Shown: piece by piece, positions 33,701 to 41,702 of the stretch
How positions within the stretch are numbered: position 1 is the stretch's first letter
How the letters are laid out: every line of letters begins with the position of its first letter
Origin: Roseibacillus sp.
GTDB taxonomy: Bacteria; Verrucomicrobiota; Verrucomicrobiia; Verrucomicrobiales; Akkermansiaceae
Direction: 5' to 3'
Assembly: GCA_029242545.1 (NCBI GenBank)
Contig: JAQWTV010000123.1
Coordinates: 1-64,000 of the forward strand
DNA length: 64,000 nt
Translations under genes and position numbers: made by a program
The notes under the pieces: generated by a model
Seen by the model: the letters and a program-made list of their open reading frames with translations, nothing else
Told to the model about the DNA's origin: nothing
Databases searched by the model: none

Positions 33701-34167
33701 GTGTTATCTGGGATGCAGTTACAAGGACAGAGCGCCTCCGGATTGAGCATGGGGGGCAGTCATTCGGATCAAGCGTCGCAATATCGCCAGATGGGACTGT
33801 GCTGGCGCTCACCTATGGTATTGATGACTTTGAAAATGCCGTAAGCCTCTGGGGAACTGCAACCGGAAAGCATCTGGGAACCCTGCAGGGGCACAAACAG
33901 GCAATCTGGTCGGTAGCATTTTCGCCTGATGGCCGAACGCTCGCGTCTTCCAGTGCGGATGGAAGTCTCAGGTTGTGGAATGTGGCATCAAGGCGAGAGC
34001 TAATGTCTCTCGAAGAGGGTGGGGCTGGCCTTGCTCATCTTGCGTTTTCTCCTGATGGATCTTTTCTGGTGGCAGGAACTCCACCCTTTGCGGGGTCGGG
34101 GCAGATTCGGATTATTCATGCTCCCTCTATCCGTTCGGAAGGGCTCGAGAGGCAGATCATTCCCTGA
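30760..34167 (+). CDS. Transmembrane Ser/Thr protein kinase with C-terminal WD40 propeller
   Basis: About 1135 residues from ATG at 30760, preceded by AAGGTGAGG; an in-frame GTG at 30736 lacks a better signal. The kinase domain has GEGGGGRVY (about residue 92), VALKIL, HRDLKPSN (about 206), DFGVAKA, GTPTYMSPEQ and DVYSLGVLLYELLTG. A single membrane helix (VVASVALLLILIGGVVVS) is at about 409-427, followed by a coiled-coil with many Glu/Arg. Residues about 520-1130 contain WD40 repeats (LWDVENRRLI, IWSVAFSPDGRTLASSSADGSLRLWNV), which sense signals in the periplasm. It is expected to phosphorylate the adjacent ECF sigma factor. Confidence 0.93.
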   Translation: MFPVNRVREIFTAAMSCEDAGTRNELLQRECDGNEVLLEAVESLLLESTKAGNFLEQPAVEDPTRGLNNANDLGAGEGLGDKIGPYFLQELVGEGGGGRVYKAEQQQPVQRTVALKILKLGMDTRSVIRRFEVERQALAVMDHPHIARVLDAGASPDGRPYFVMDYVEGTSITKYCKAERCSVRARITIMLKVCRAVEHAHQKGIIHRDLKPSNILIVEGDGEPIPKVIDFGVAKAVDSLGADISVTVHDTVVGTPTYMSPEQAFRDKVDIDTRSDVYSLGVLLYELLTGYTPLDADRMRKMGIDEIRKALTEAEPYRPSLRLRHSRVEDRERIGSERSSTIAKIGAEIRGDLDWIVMKALERDRSRRYGGANELAADLDRFMRRLPVLASPPRAADRIGKFVRRHRASVVASVALLLILIGGVVVSARQALRAALAEQEAKEAQRETAIAYERALRDREEALRSESMARLHEYVADINVGYHAVEDGHMAKALSLLERQMESDPSGELRGFEWRYLASLCLGAPHRTLSRQSGPVRTLSFSGDGSLLAVGTRESVQVWDLEAEEPQISVAGPASAVAFLRGDEEFVVANRSGVMVHDVESGEVRRELVGQVGGGAAALSPSQRLLATSGGGGVTLWDTEGWQSVRRFPNVSGPLAFSSNEEVLATGSPEGIVLWGMGKGRRTVLEDSAVPLEGLVPGGSRILFSPGGKFVVAPHVEKSELGIFYLGIWDVDTGQELGFLPSSPADEGHSGMISSLAADWGAQIIASSSWDHSVRLWDVENRRLIRALHGHRGEVWATALSPEGSLVASGSKDGEVKVWPVAGPAEAAVLEGQWKPLGFTRDSRYVGALNRKGGLAIINLNTREVVHQVKVGSSNERYSRFVAAMAGDLVSLAEAMPEGKVRLRDLDQGQVVEEFESGSSRVDQIVMAPDARTMVTVGWRDDLAWWDLNDLSEPIMRIVGRQAIFSSDGSTLATVERGGGSVIWDAVTRTERLRIEHGGQSFGSSVAISPDGTVLALTYGIDDFENAVSLWGTATGKHLGTLQGHKQAIWSVAFSPDGRTLASSSADGSLRLWNVASRRELMSLEEGGAGLAHLAFSPDGSFLVAGTPPFAGSGQIRIIHAPSIRSEGLERQIIP

Positions 34168-35014
34168 GGGGCTTCCCGGGCTCAGGCAGTTCCGGTAGTG
34201 AAAGGCCAAACAGTGACGCGATTGCGGCTACGAACTCCGTATGTTGCGGGGGAACGGCACGATGCCATTTGGTTAGATAATGAAGAAAGGTTTCCCCTTC
34301 AGGAGAGGGAGAAGAGTTCAACCAGCGAATGGCATCCCAATGCCCTGGATTCCGCTCAAGGAGAGTCAGGATTACAAGGGCCATCGCACCATTTTTTTTT
34401 CGGTCGGTGGGATTTCCGGAAAGATGAGCTGCATGCTTTCGGTAATACGCGGGCAATCCAATATGCAGGATCTCGAGATAGTCCTCCCGTCCCTTCCGGA
34501 TGTTATCGGCGTAGTCCAAGAGAGCAGGAGAATAGCTCCTCCAGTTGCCATAAGGGGGAGTGGTTCTCCACTCCCGTGACATGGACTGAAGGCAGTAGAG
34601 CGAAGCGGTCTCGCAGAGAGTCTCTTCAAACCATAAGTTCCCGCGATAATCGTTATCATACCCGCAGAGCACGTGGCAGACTTCATGAGCGAACTGGTAG
34701 GCATACTGAGCCCAGAAGGTTCTTTCGGTCGCTAGTCTCACCAGATACTGCCCTTCCTTGCCCCGCTGGAATAGTGCGATGGGACCATGCTGCCCCCTGC
34801 TGACCTCCACCGTAAATTCTGGGACCCCTTCCATCTGTCTCATCAGTTGATTTCCAGCTGATCGACACACTGCTTCAATGTCGGCTCTTGAGGCATTGAA
34901 TTTTTCGGGGTTAACCCGGACCGTAAGGGCTTTTCTAGAGTCTGCGTGAGTAGTGCCCGTGTTGCAGACCAGCAGGTGTGCCAGCGCGACTACAGTAGTT
35001 CCGAGAATTTTCAT
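34157..35014 (-). CDS. Exported HExxH protein, probable metallopeptidase relative
   Basis: A 285-residue exported protein (signal to about residue 24). YQFAHEVCHVLCGY contains HExxH near residue 109, and WFEETLCETASLYCL 20 residues on supplies acidic candidates for a third zinc ligand, typical of gluzincins that lack a recognisable family. Cysteines 89, 114, 135 and 141 approx. may form disulfides. The gene overlaps the 3' end of the kinase-WD40 gene by 11 bp in convergent orientation. It resembles the 1356-2387 product only in the zinc motif. A peptidase acting outside the cytoplasm is likely, but not certain. Confidence 0.6.
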   Translation of the reverse strand: MKILGTTVVALAHLLVCNTGTTHADSRKALTVRVNPEKFNASRADIEAVCRSAGNQLMRQMEGVPEFTVEVSRGQHGPIALFQRGKEGQYLVRLATERTFWAQYAYQFAHEVCHVLCGYDNDYRGNLWFEETLCETASLYCLQSMSREWRTTPPYGNWRSYSPALLDYADNIRKGREDYLEILHIGLPAYYRKHAAHLSGNPTDRKKNGAMALVILTLLERNPGHWDAIRWLNSSPSPEGETFLHYLTKWHRAVPPQHTEFVAAIASLFGLSLPELPEPGKPLRE

Positions 35015-35060
35015 CGATCTTTCGGATGCTAGGCGAGGATTCAGATTCCTGCCTTGGATG

Positions 35061-36038
35061 TCAGTAAGCCCCCCTGATATGTTGATGAACCTCTTCTCTG
35101 TAGAAGTCGCGGAGGGCTTGGTGAAGGTCCGAGGAAAGGGAAGGGGTCTTGGTGACGGTAGCGTTTTCGAAGGCTTGGGCGGGAGAGCTAGCCCCGGGAA
35201 TGATTACAGAAACTGCGGGGAAGTCCAAAATCCATCGCTGGCTCATTTGGGCCATCGTCATTCCCTCCGGCACGAGGCTGCGAAGATGGTCGGCAAGCTC
35301 CACGCCTTTCTCAAATGGAATTCCTGCAAACGTCTCACCAACGTTGAAGCATGCTCCATCGCGATTGAAATTGCGATGGTCAGCTTCGCCGAAGGTGGTG
35401 TCGGCCGTGAACTTACCGCTGAGCAGGCCACTCGCGAGGGGGAGACGGGCAATGATCCCAACTTCAAGCTCCTCCGCGCGTGGGAGTAATTCATCAAGAA
35501 GTTTCTGTCTGAACGGATTGAAGATGACCTGAAGAGAGAGAAGGTCGCGGTGCTGCAGGCAGGTCAGGCCCTCATCAGCACTTTCCACGCTGGCCCCAAA
35601 TTCCTTAATCAGGCCCTCCCCCTTAAGTTCCCGCAACCAGTCAAAGATCGCGCCATCGAGAAGAATGGAGTGTGGAACGCAGTGTAGCTGCAAAAGGTCG
35701 AGGCGTTGCATTCCAAGTCTGGCAATGCTTTCCAGAGTGGATGTTCGGAGATTTTCCCGGCTATAGCCATCGGGGTAGACTTCTCTGCCGGTTTTGGATG
35801 CAACCGTGATGCCCTCGCCATGCTCTTTCAGGAATTCTCCAATGAGGGTCTCGCTTCGACCTGAGCCATATACGTTGGCGGTATCAAAAAAGGTTGTTCC
35901 GCTCTCTTTCGCCGTAGAGAGAATCTCATGTGCAGTGTCCTCATCAAGCGGCCCAAATTCGCTTCCGCCGAGCTGCCAGCATCCGAGTCCGATCTCGCCG
36001 ATGTTAAACCCATTCTTTCCAAGAGTGCGTGCATTCAT
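35061..36038 (-). CDS. Aldo/keto reductase
   Basis: A 325-residue cytoplasmic NADPH-dependent oxidoreductase of the AKR fold. The tetrad is present: Asp and Tyr in FFDTANVYGSG (about D52 and Y57), Lys in TVASKTGREV, His in LLQLHCVPH. The cofactor-binding LIKEFGASVES and the final MAQMSQRWILDFPAVSVIIPGASSPAQAFEN are standard. The substrate cannot be read; it resembles the YajO/IolS-like branch. It is monocistronic; the ThuA gene upstream is separated by a hairpin terminator. Confidence 0.92.
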   Translation of the reverse strand: MNARTLGKNGFNIGEIGLGCWQLGGSEFGPLDEDTAHEILSTAKESGTTFFDTANVYGSGRSETLIGEFLKEHGEGITVASKTGREVYPDGYSRENLRTSTLESIARLGMQRLDLLQLHCVPHSILLDGAIFDWLRELKGEGLIKEFGASVESADEGLTCLQHRDLLSLQVIFNPFRQKLLDELLPRAEELEVGIIARLPLASGLLSGKFTADTTFGEADHRNFNRDGACFNVGETFAGIPFEKGVELADHLRSLVPEGMTMAQMSQRWILDFPAVSVIIPGASSPAQAFENATVTKTPSLSSDLHQALRDFYREEVHQHIRGAY

Positions 36039-36114
36039 GTTCGCGATGACGATGACTTTGGTAGGGCAATGCGCAAGAAGGTAGTGAGAAGAACTGGGCC
36101 AGAGTGACTTCTAT

Positions 36115-36157
36115 AAATGTAACCGGGCCGCAGGAGAACTGCGGCCCGGTTACATTT
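36115..36157 (-). terminator. Strong intrinsic terminator after the ThuA gene
   Basis: A 19-bp perfect stem (left arm 36115-36133, right arm 36139-36157) with a 5-base loop GAGAA, containing the GC-rich CCGGGCCGCAG/CTGCGGCCCGG core. It starts 21 bp after the stop codon of the minus-strand ThuA gene; on that strand it ends in ATTTATAG, a short U-rich tail. The symmetric AAAT/ATTT ends might also work in the other direction. Confidence 0.85.
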
Positions 36158-36178
36158 GAAGATATGAGGAGGAAAGAA

Positions 36179-37186
36179 TTACTTATGGTCGGCCGGCTTA
36201 ACGCCCTTCTTGAATCCATTAAAACTGTAGAAGGTGGGATTGTATTCGCCGACTGGAGTCACATCCGCCTTGCCGTCGATCTTGTCCTCCATGCCAAGCC
36301 CCCAAAAGACTCCGTTGATAACCATGCGACGAAGGCCCTCACTTTTAAAGTCGGTGGCGGCTCCCATGGTCGTGCAGAAGAGTCTGTTTGTCTTGCCCTT
36401 GGGGTTTTTCAATTCGCGAGTCCAGGCGACAGGCATGGCCGGTTCGTTGACTCCCTGAACCTTTCCTGTAGCACGGTTTTTCTTCTGCTTCCCGGTGACG
36501 GGCTTGGAGTCCGGCTTGAGAGAATCGGTTACCAGGCCACGCATGAGAATCGTGGCATCGGCAGGTGGGGCCGCTTCGTAAGTGTCACTATCGGCAAAGA
36601 CATCAGTTGCGCCCATGAGGATGGGGTGGTTTTTGTTGCTTTCCTCCACAACTCCACGGCAACCCTCGCGCTTGTGGCCGCCCCAGTGACTGACCCATCC
36701 TTCGCCCAGAACTTTTTTGCCAAAGCTGTTGAAGTCTCGGTAGGAGCCTTGGCGTAGCTGGAAAGCGTGAGTGCTTGTCCTGAGTCCGATCACGGGCACT
36801 CCGCGATGATAGGCGTCAGCGAAGTGCTTCATGTCCTCGTCGGGCCAGTTGCGGAATCGGAGTGCAATGATGATGAGATCAGCCGAAGCCATGGCCTTGG
36901 AGTTGGTCACGCTCTTCTGATTGTTTGGATCAATTTCACCCTTGTCGTTCACAGAGAAAAGAACGGTGCAATCAAAGCCATGACGATCTGCGAGAATGCG
37001 GCCAAGCATAGGGAGGCACTCTTCTGAGCGGTATTCCTCATCCCCGCTGACAAGGACTACGTGCTTGTCCTTGCCCGGGCCGGCTTTGCCTTTGTAGTGG
37101 ACGGAAAGGTGGTGGTCAGCCTGAACCGAGGACAAGCTAAGTGCCATAGCGGTCCCAAGGAAGAAAATGCGTTTGAGGAAGTTCAT
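36179..37186 (-). CDS. Exported ThuA-domain protein
   Basis: A 335-residue protein from ATG at 37186 (signal FLKRIFFLGTAMALSLSSVQA; the longer open frame to 37240 is not supported). The ThuA (type 1 glutamine amidotransferase-like) domain covers most of it: HVVLVSGDEEYRSEECLPMLGRIL, ADLIIIALRFRNWPDEDMKHFADAYHRGVPVIGLRTSTHAF, SHWGGHKREG, and CTTMGAATDFKSEGLRRMVINGVFWGLG. Such proteins occur with sugar-catabolism enzymes and the fold may act as a keto-sugar-related hydrolase, but the biochemical role of exported ThuA proteins is unsettled. It is transcribed alone, upstream of the 19-bp terminator. Confidence 0.9.
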   Translation of the reverse strand: MNFLKRIFFLGTAMALSLSSVQADHHLSVHYKGKAGPGKDKHVVLVSGDEEYRSEECLPMLGRILADRHGFDCTVLFSVNDKGEIDPNNQKSVTNSKAMASADLIIIALRFRNWPDEDMKHFADAYHRGVPVIGLRTSTHAFQLRQGSYRDFNSFGKKVLGEGWVSHWGGHKREGCRGVVEESNKNHPILMGATDVFADSDTYEAAPPADATILMRGLVTDSLKPDSKPVTGKQKKNRATGKVQGVNEPAMPVAWTRELKNPKGKTNRLFCTTMGAATDFKSEGLRRMVINGVFWGLGMEDKIDGKADVTPVGEYNPTFYSFNGFKKGVKPADHK

Positions 37187-37294
37187 GAATAGAAGGTAGT
37201 TCAATTTGCAACAGGCTGCACACCCGCTGTCAGGTAGCAAGGTTTCAATGATGGGATCCTAGTCGGTGGCTAGCATGCCGGCCTCAAGAGGGCG

Positions 37295-38257
37295 CTAAGG
37301 CTCCACTGCACCCGTAGAGGCGCCTTGTGGAATGCCTTGATTCAAGGAGGAAATGTTTTCCCTCATTACCTTCAGGAAATCGCCGTTCCTAGGTCTTCCG
37401 CCACAGGGATTCACCACGATATTGATAAATCCGGCTATTTTTATCTTATCAAGATTTTCCTGAGAGGGCTGCGTTTCCCAGATGAAATATCTTGCAGAAG
37501 CGCCCTCCGTCCGAGTTGCAGCAAGTTCGCTCATTTCAGAGGCTCCAAGTTCCTGGGTGGGTTCCCAGTGGAGGGAATGTGCGGAGAGTTCGTAGGCGCG
37601 GGTCCAGTACTGGTAGACGGGATGGGATACAACGAGATCTGCTCCCCGGAGGGCTGCTGTGGTTGTCCTCATCTGGCGGTCGAGGTCTCCTAGGTCGGTG
37701 AGGAGGGATTCAAGTTCTCTGGACACTGAATCAGAGTGCTCCGGGAACTGTTCGATCAATGCCTCCGCTGTCGATGACGCCTGTGCGGAAGCTTGCATAA
37801 GGTCGAGCCAGGTCGTTGACGCGACTCCCTCATGGGTATGGCTTGCGGTTCCGCGCTGGTGAGTGTGTCTAATCCCATCTTGGAGCTTAATGAAGGCATC
37901 CTCGAAGCTGGTCGATGTGATCACGGTAGCTTCGTATGGGATAGTGCGGCTGGAAGTCCACCGTGCGTATCCCGCTCCGTTGAGGAGAATTAGGTCTGCC
38001 TGCTGAATCGAACTCACCTGATTATCAGTAGGCTCCCAGTAAGCGGGATCTGTGCCCGGGCTAGGATCAAAGAGGACTTCAGCGAATTCCGCGGAGAGCC
38101 GCTCTGCAAAATAGGCCAATGGGTAGTTTACCGCCGCAATAGTAGGCTTGCCTGTTGGAGAGAGGTCGGGGTTAGCTTGATTGCCAGAATTCTCGCATGA
38201 ACTGATGAGGCTCGTTGAGGCAAGCATCAAAAATGAGCGGAGAGAGATTGGTTTCAT
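37295..38257 (-). CDS. ZnuA-like metal-binding lipoprotein of an FtsX-type ABC system
   Basis: About 320 residues from ATG at 38257; lipobox SLISSC at residue 21. It has the cluster A-I fold: TIAAVNYPLAYFAERLSAEFAEVLFDPSPGTDPAYWEPTDNQVSSIQQADLILLNGAGYARW, then a His-rich segment HTHQRGTASHTHEG near the expected loop, VSHPVYQYWTRAYELSAHSLHWEP, and a C-terminal FIWETQPSQENL with INIVVNP. The His-rich loop suggests zinc. Unusually its operon contains a LolD-like ATPase and FtsX-like permease rather than ZnuB/ZnuC. It starts 17 bp after the permease gene. Confidence 0.85.
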   Translation of the reverse strand: MKPISLRSFLMLASTSLISSCENSGNQANPDLSPTGKPTIAAVNYPLAYFAERLSAEFAEVLFDPSPGTDPAYWEPTDNQVSSIQQADLILLNGAGYARWTSSRTIPYEATVITSTSFEDAFIKLQDGIRHTHQRGTASHTHEGVASTTWLDLMQASAQASSTAEALIEQFPEHSDSVSRELESLLTDLGDLDRQMRTTTAALRGADLVVSHPVYQYWTRAYELSAHSLHWEPTQELGASEMSELAATRTEGASARYFIWETQPSQENLDKIKIAGFINIVVNPCGGRPRNGDFLKVMRENISSLNQGIPQGASTGAVEP

Positions 38258-38274
38258 GGGGCAGAGTCTGGCGG

Positions 38275-39459
38275 CTAGCTTATCAGCCGGGTGAAAATGT
38301 CCTGAGCCGCAGACCTTGTTAGGACGATGCCGGCTTGAGCAAGAATGGTGGCGGCGGCAATGATGACCAGAACCTCGAGGCCCTGCAGGCATGCGACTGC
38401 TCTTCCGGTTGCGCCAATTTTAGAGTAGGTGAGCATTTCACGTTCTCGAAGTCGAAAGGATAGAAGAAATACCATCAGGGCGAGTGCCAGCGCAGCAATT
38501 CCCAGAAGCGTAAATGCGGTAAAGGCAAGACGTTGCGTCGCAAAGAGGGTTTTAGCGAGCTGCTCCACCGCGACGGCTGGGATTACGATTTGCTCCGCAG
38601 TAACTGGATCCCCGTAATGAGCAAGGGCGAGCGCTCGCTGCTTCTGATTATGGGGAACGAGAATTACAGAAGAAAGCGGGTAATTTCCGCGATCTCCGTG
38701 AAAGTGAAAGTCTCCCACGTTCGTGTCGGTTACTTCATTGAATTCAATTACCGAGGCGTTAGCGCGGAGAAATTCTCCCTTGGAGTCGCGCTGTAATTCC
38801 AAGGTTTCAGATCGAGAGAGCTCTTCATGGCCATGGGCGAGGCCCTCGATGATCCAAGCGCTTTTGAGATCGACAAATATGGCATCGTCATCGGGAGTTC
38901 GGTTAGGGGCGAGAATTCCGGTGATGCGCATCCGCAAGGGATATACTCCCGCTAGATCAAAGATGTTTTCAGGGCTCGACGTGATTGTGTCGCCGGGCTG
39001 CAGGTTTTCGTTTTGTGCAAGGTTTGCGCCAATTACACAGTCTCCAAGCCGTGTCATGGTCCGGCCAGTAGAAACCGTGAGCCCACGGAGTTTAAAGTAT
39101 GCCAGTGAGGTGCCGACAAGCGGAGATTGTCCTGCAAGAAAACGTGAATAAATGGGGATCGTCTTTCCGTAATTCTTTTGAGAAAGCGCCTCGTACGAAG
39201 AATATCGAAGGGCGGGAAGTTCCTGGGATGTGAAGTAGAGTGCGTTGAGGGTCAGGTCTATGGAACTCCCCCGGGGTCCGATAAGCAATGGAGTGGACCG
39301 GGCTCTTGCGCTAAGGACCTCCTCGCTACGGTTTATAAATTCCTGCAGGGCCCGGGGAAAGTAGAGGGTCAGCGCGATTGTTCCGATTAAAAGGAGGGAC
39401 CTGAGTGGTCGGTAGCGGAGAGCTTTCCAGCTGAGGTATACGATGCTCGAGGACCTCAT
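38275..39459 (-). CDS. FtsX/MacB-type ABC transporter permease
   Basis: A 394-residue permease with the FtsX topology: one membrane segment at about residues 18-36 (LRSLLLIGTIALTLYF), a large periplasmic MacB-like domain to about residue 285, then three C-terminal segments (AFTAFTLLGIAALALALMVFLLSF, the region LEVLVIIAAATILAQAG, and a short last one). FRLREREMLTYSKIGATGRAVACLQGLEVL is the conserved cytoplasmic coupling helix region. It overlaps the ATPase gene by 4 bp, forming a two-component transporter with it. Its MacB relatives do mechanotransmission across the periplasm instead of transport through the membrane. Confidence 0.9.
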   Translation of the reverse strand: MRSSSIVYLSWKALRYRPLRSLLLIGTIALTLYFPRALQEFINRSEEVLSARARSTPLLIGPRGSSIDLTLNALYFTSQELPALRYSSYEALSQKNYGKTIPIYSRFLAGQSPLVGTSLAYFKLRGLTVSTGRTMTRLGDCVIGANLAQNENLQPGDTITSSPENIFDLAGVYPLRMRITGILAPNRTPDDDAIFVDLKSAWIIEGLAHGHEELSRSETLELQRDSKGEFLRANASVIEFNEVTDTNVGDFHFHGDRGNYPLSSVILVPHNQKQRALALAHYGDPVTAEQIVIPAVAVEQLAKTLFATQRLAFTAFTLLGIAALALALMVFLLSFRLREREMLTYSKIGATGRAVACLQGLEVLVIIAAATILAQAGIVLTRSAAQDIFTRLIS

Positions 39460-40139
39460 GGCATCAGTTGCTTTCCGGATTGGTTCAGTTCCTCAAAATG
39501 GATTATGGTATCAAATGAATCAATTAGTTCGAGGTCGTGGGTGACAACTAGGAGTCCTTGATCGTGCTCTTTCGCAGTGAGGTGCATGAGGTCAAGTGCT
39601 TTCCTCTTGTTCTCAGGGTCGAGGTTTCCGGTGGGCTCATCAGCCAGTAAAAGGCGCGGTCGAGTGCTGAGGGCTCTGGCAATGGCTGCACGCTGTCTTT
39701 CGCCATGTGACAGCGCCGAGGGTAAGGTGTCCCAGTAGGGTAAGATTCCCAGGTGGGAGGCGAGATCTCGGCCTCGCTTCTCGATCACGCTTCGAGTGGT
39801 GTCCGTTCCAAGGTGGTAAGGCAACAGGATGTTGTCGCCGACCGACAAGTGTTCGATTAGTTCGAACTCCTGAAAGATAAGGCCAATCCTTGAGAGCCGG
39901 AAGGCAGCTGAAGCAGAGCGTTTGAGCGTGGTGACATCGGTTTCGTCGATAAAAATGCTCCCTGTGGAGGGCCGGATAATTCCCGCAATGAGGTTTAGAA
40001 AGGTCGACTTGCCACATCCACTCGGTCCTACCAGAGCTATTGTCTGTCCCGCTTCGCAGCGAAATTCGGGAATGAGCATCCGGTAGCCGCCCCGAGAATA
40101 CGAAAACTCAAGAGAGCTTATGTTGAGCAAAGTCTTCAC
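39456..40139 (-). CDS. LolD/MacB-type ABC transporter ATP-binding protein
   Basis: A 227-residue ABC ATPase from a GTG start that overlaps the upstream gene by 4 bp (GTGA). Walker A GPSGCGKST, Q-loop LIFQEFELIEHLSVGDNILLPYHL, signature LSHGERQRAAIARAL (His for the usual Gly), Walker B LLLADEPTGNLD and switch VVTHDLELI. The 'DEPTGNLD' with 'FQ.F.L....LSV.DNILLP' assigns it to the LolD/MacB/FtsE group. With the FtsX-like permease it should form an inner-membrane complex and use ATP to work a periplasmic mechanism. Confidence 0.93.
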   Translation of the reverse strand: MKTLLNISSLEFSYSRGGYRMLIPEFRCEAGQTIALVGPSGCGKSTFLNLIAGIIRPSTGSIFIDETDVTTLKRSASAAFRLSRIGLIFQEFELIEHLSVGDNILLPYHLGTDTTRSVIEKRGRDLASHLGILPYWDTLPSALSHGERQRAAIARALSTRPRLLLADEPTGNLDPENKRKALDLMHLTAKEHDQGLLVVTHDLELIDSFDTIIHFEELNQSGKQLMP

Positions 40140-41410
40140 TCTAGTTGCTGCTGGGATGGTTGAGGGTGCGCCGGCTTCCGTTCCCGGTCTTGTAGATCAA
40201 GGCCGGTTATTTTCCATGTTCCGTTCAAGGGCTCTACAATAAAGACAGCTCTATATGCGTTGGAGCGGTCGTGGAAGTGGCCCCAGTGACCAACGCGGCC
40301 CTCAGCCTGCCAGCTGCAGAGGGCTTCAAAGCCTGGGCGTCCTTCGACAGGTGTCGCAATACATTTTGATATTCCGAGATCCTTCACTCTTACCCGCGAT
40401 CCGTCTCGCTCTCTGCTACGAAGAATTCGCTGCAGGTCGAGAAATATCGGGGTCAGCGCTTCTCCAGTGGCAACAAGGCTCAGCTTCTCATACTGCTGCT
40501 CCTGATCAGTATAATTAAACGAGTGATAGATTGCTCTAAGGAGAGGGTCGAGGATTTCGGCAGCATCGGTATCACTGATGGCTTTCGTCGATGCCTTTAG
40601 AGTGATCTCGCCCGAGATCCCTCTTGCTGAAATTGCGGCGATTGTCGCTAAAGCAATTGCTGATATCCTGAGAACACCTAATTTCTTTTTACGGTAGGAT
40701 GTGAAGCCGACAAGGATCGCCGCCAGGAGGAGGCTCATGCTTAGAAGGGGAACAGGAATTTTCTGCGAGTTGCCCTGATTGACGGATGGGGCTGGGGGAG
40801 GGGGCGCGCGTTCTTCAGGTCGAAACCGGCCCCTGATGTTGAGGGCCGGGTTCAGTCGGTTGAGCTCGAAGATTCTGGTGCCCTCGGGATCAGCGACTTT
40901 GACAGTCACGAAGTCGTCGGTCTCCGGAATTAGATCCCATACCAGCTGGAGCGCTTGCCTGGGGTCGGAGTGAGGTGCGGCAAAGACTACGCTAATCCAT
41001 GTTTCTCCTGCGAGGACAGTGTCGTCAGGATCGATGGGGCTGAATTCAGATGCGTCAGGTTGAATAAAGTGAATCCTGTCCAGAGTGAAGGCAATAGGTT
41101 CATCTCGGATTGAGACTAGGCATCTGGAAGCAAGGAAGTTCCCAATGACTGGCTTGAGAGAAGCTCGTCGCTCCGGGGATAGATTGGAATCTGATTGAAG
41201 GCCGAGGTCATACCATTGTTGGAGGGCCATGGGGGTGAATAGAAATTCCTTCTCAATCTGCCACGCGTCGAGGTAGAGAGCCCCGGAAATAGGCGCTGGG
41301 CTCGAGGTTGCTTCAGCGGTCTCCTCGGGGCTCCGTTCATCCTGCCCAAACACGATGCTCCCAAGTAGAGAGTAAAGAGTCAGGCTGAAGAGTTGTCTGC
41401 TTAGCACCAT
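40136..41410 (-). CDS. Exported membrane protein of the ZnuA-like/FtsX operon, function unknown
   Basis: About 424 residues from ATG at 41410, which opens a signal peptide (FSLTLYSLLGSIVFG); the frame is open to a TTG at 41536. Residues 25-230 are a periplasmic region (LYLDAWQIEKEFLFTPMALQQWYDLGLQ, FTLDRIHFIQPDASEFSPIDPDDTVLAGETWISVVFAAPHSD). Two close membrane segments follow at about 250-290, then a domain of about 140 residues (AAEILDPLLRAIYHSFNYTDQEQQYEKLSLVATGEALTPIF..., WQAEGRVGHWGHFHDRSNAYRAVFIVEPLNGTWKITGLDLQD) that looks like an NTF2-like or similar alpha/beta fold. It is the first gene in the operon, overlapping the ATPase gene by 4 bp. No close relative is recognised; it probably assists metal handling. 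Confidence 0.6.
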   Translation of the reverse strand: MVLSRQLFSLTLYSLLGSIVFGQDERSPEETAEATSSPAPISGALYLDAWQIEKEFLFTPMALQQWYDLGLQSDSNLSPERRASLKPVIGNFLASRCLVSIRDEPIAFTLDRIHFIQPDASEFSPIDPDDTVLAGETWISVVFAAPHSDPRQALQLVWDLIPETDDFVTVKVADPEGTRIFELNRLNPALNIRGRFRPEERAPPPPAPSVNQGNSQKIPVPLLSMSLLLAAILVGFTSYRKKKLGVLRISAIALATIAAISARGISGEITLKASTKAISDTDAAEILDPLLRAIYHSFNYTDQEQQYEKLSLVATGEALTPIFLDLQRILRSRERDGSRVRVKDLGISKCIATPVEGRPGFEALCSWQAEGRVGHWGHFHDRSNAYRAVFIVEPLNGTWKITGLDLQDRERKPAHPQPSQQQLE

Positions 41411-41702
41411 TCCCGCGGAGACTGCGTTCCCTGTGCGGAGCCTACTTCGCAGCCTGCAGCTGATCAAGGTCGGTGACTCGGGTAAAAACGGCCCCAGTCG
41501 GGGAGGCCATTCCCTGCAAATGACTCTCTGTTCCAATCAATTATGCCTCGGTCGGAGGGGTGGTTTAGACCTAGAAGATCTGGCGGCAACAAGGCCACTC
41601 CCTCAGCTAGATAGTTCTGCTGTCGTCTGAAGAGAGTAATTCAGGACGGTTGGCTTGTCAGCCCCGCCCGGGAGTGTCACATTTTGCGTTAAGGTTATGC
41701 TA

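Noticed and set aside
34157-34167. Frameshift joining the kinase and the HExxH gene
   Set aside because: The genes are convergent with an 11-bp overlap at their stop codons; both frames are complete.
41411-41702. Extra gene in the 292 bp before the PSD1 giant
   Set aside because: Open frames here are short and lack start signals; the region more likely holds two divergent promoters.
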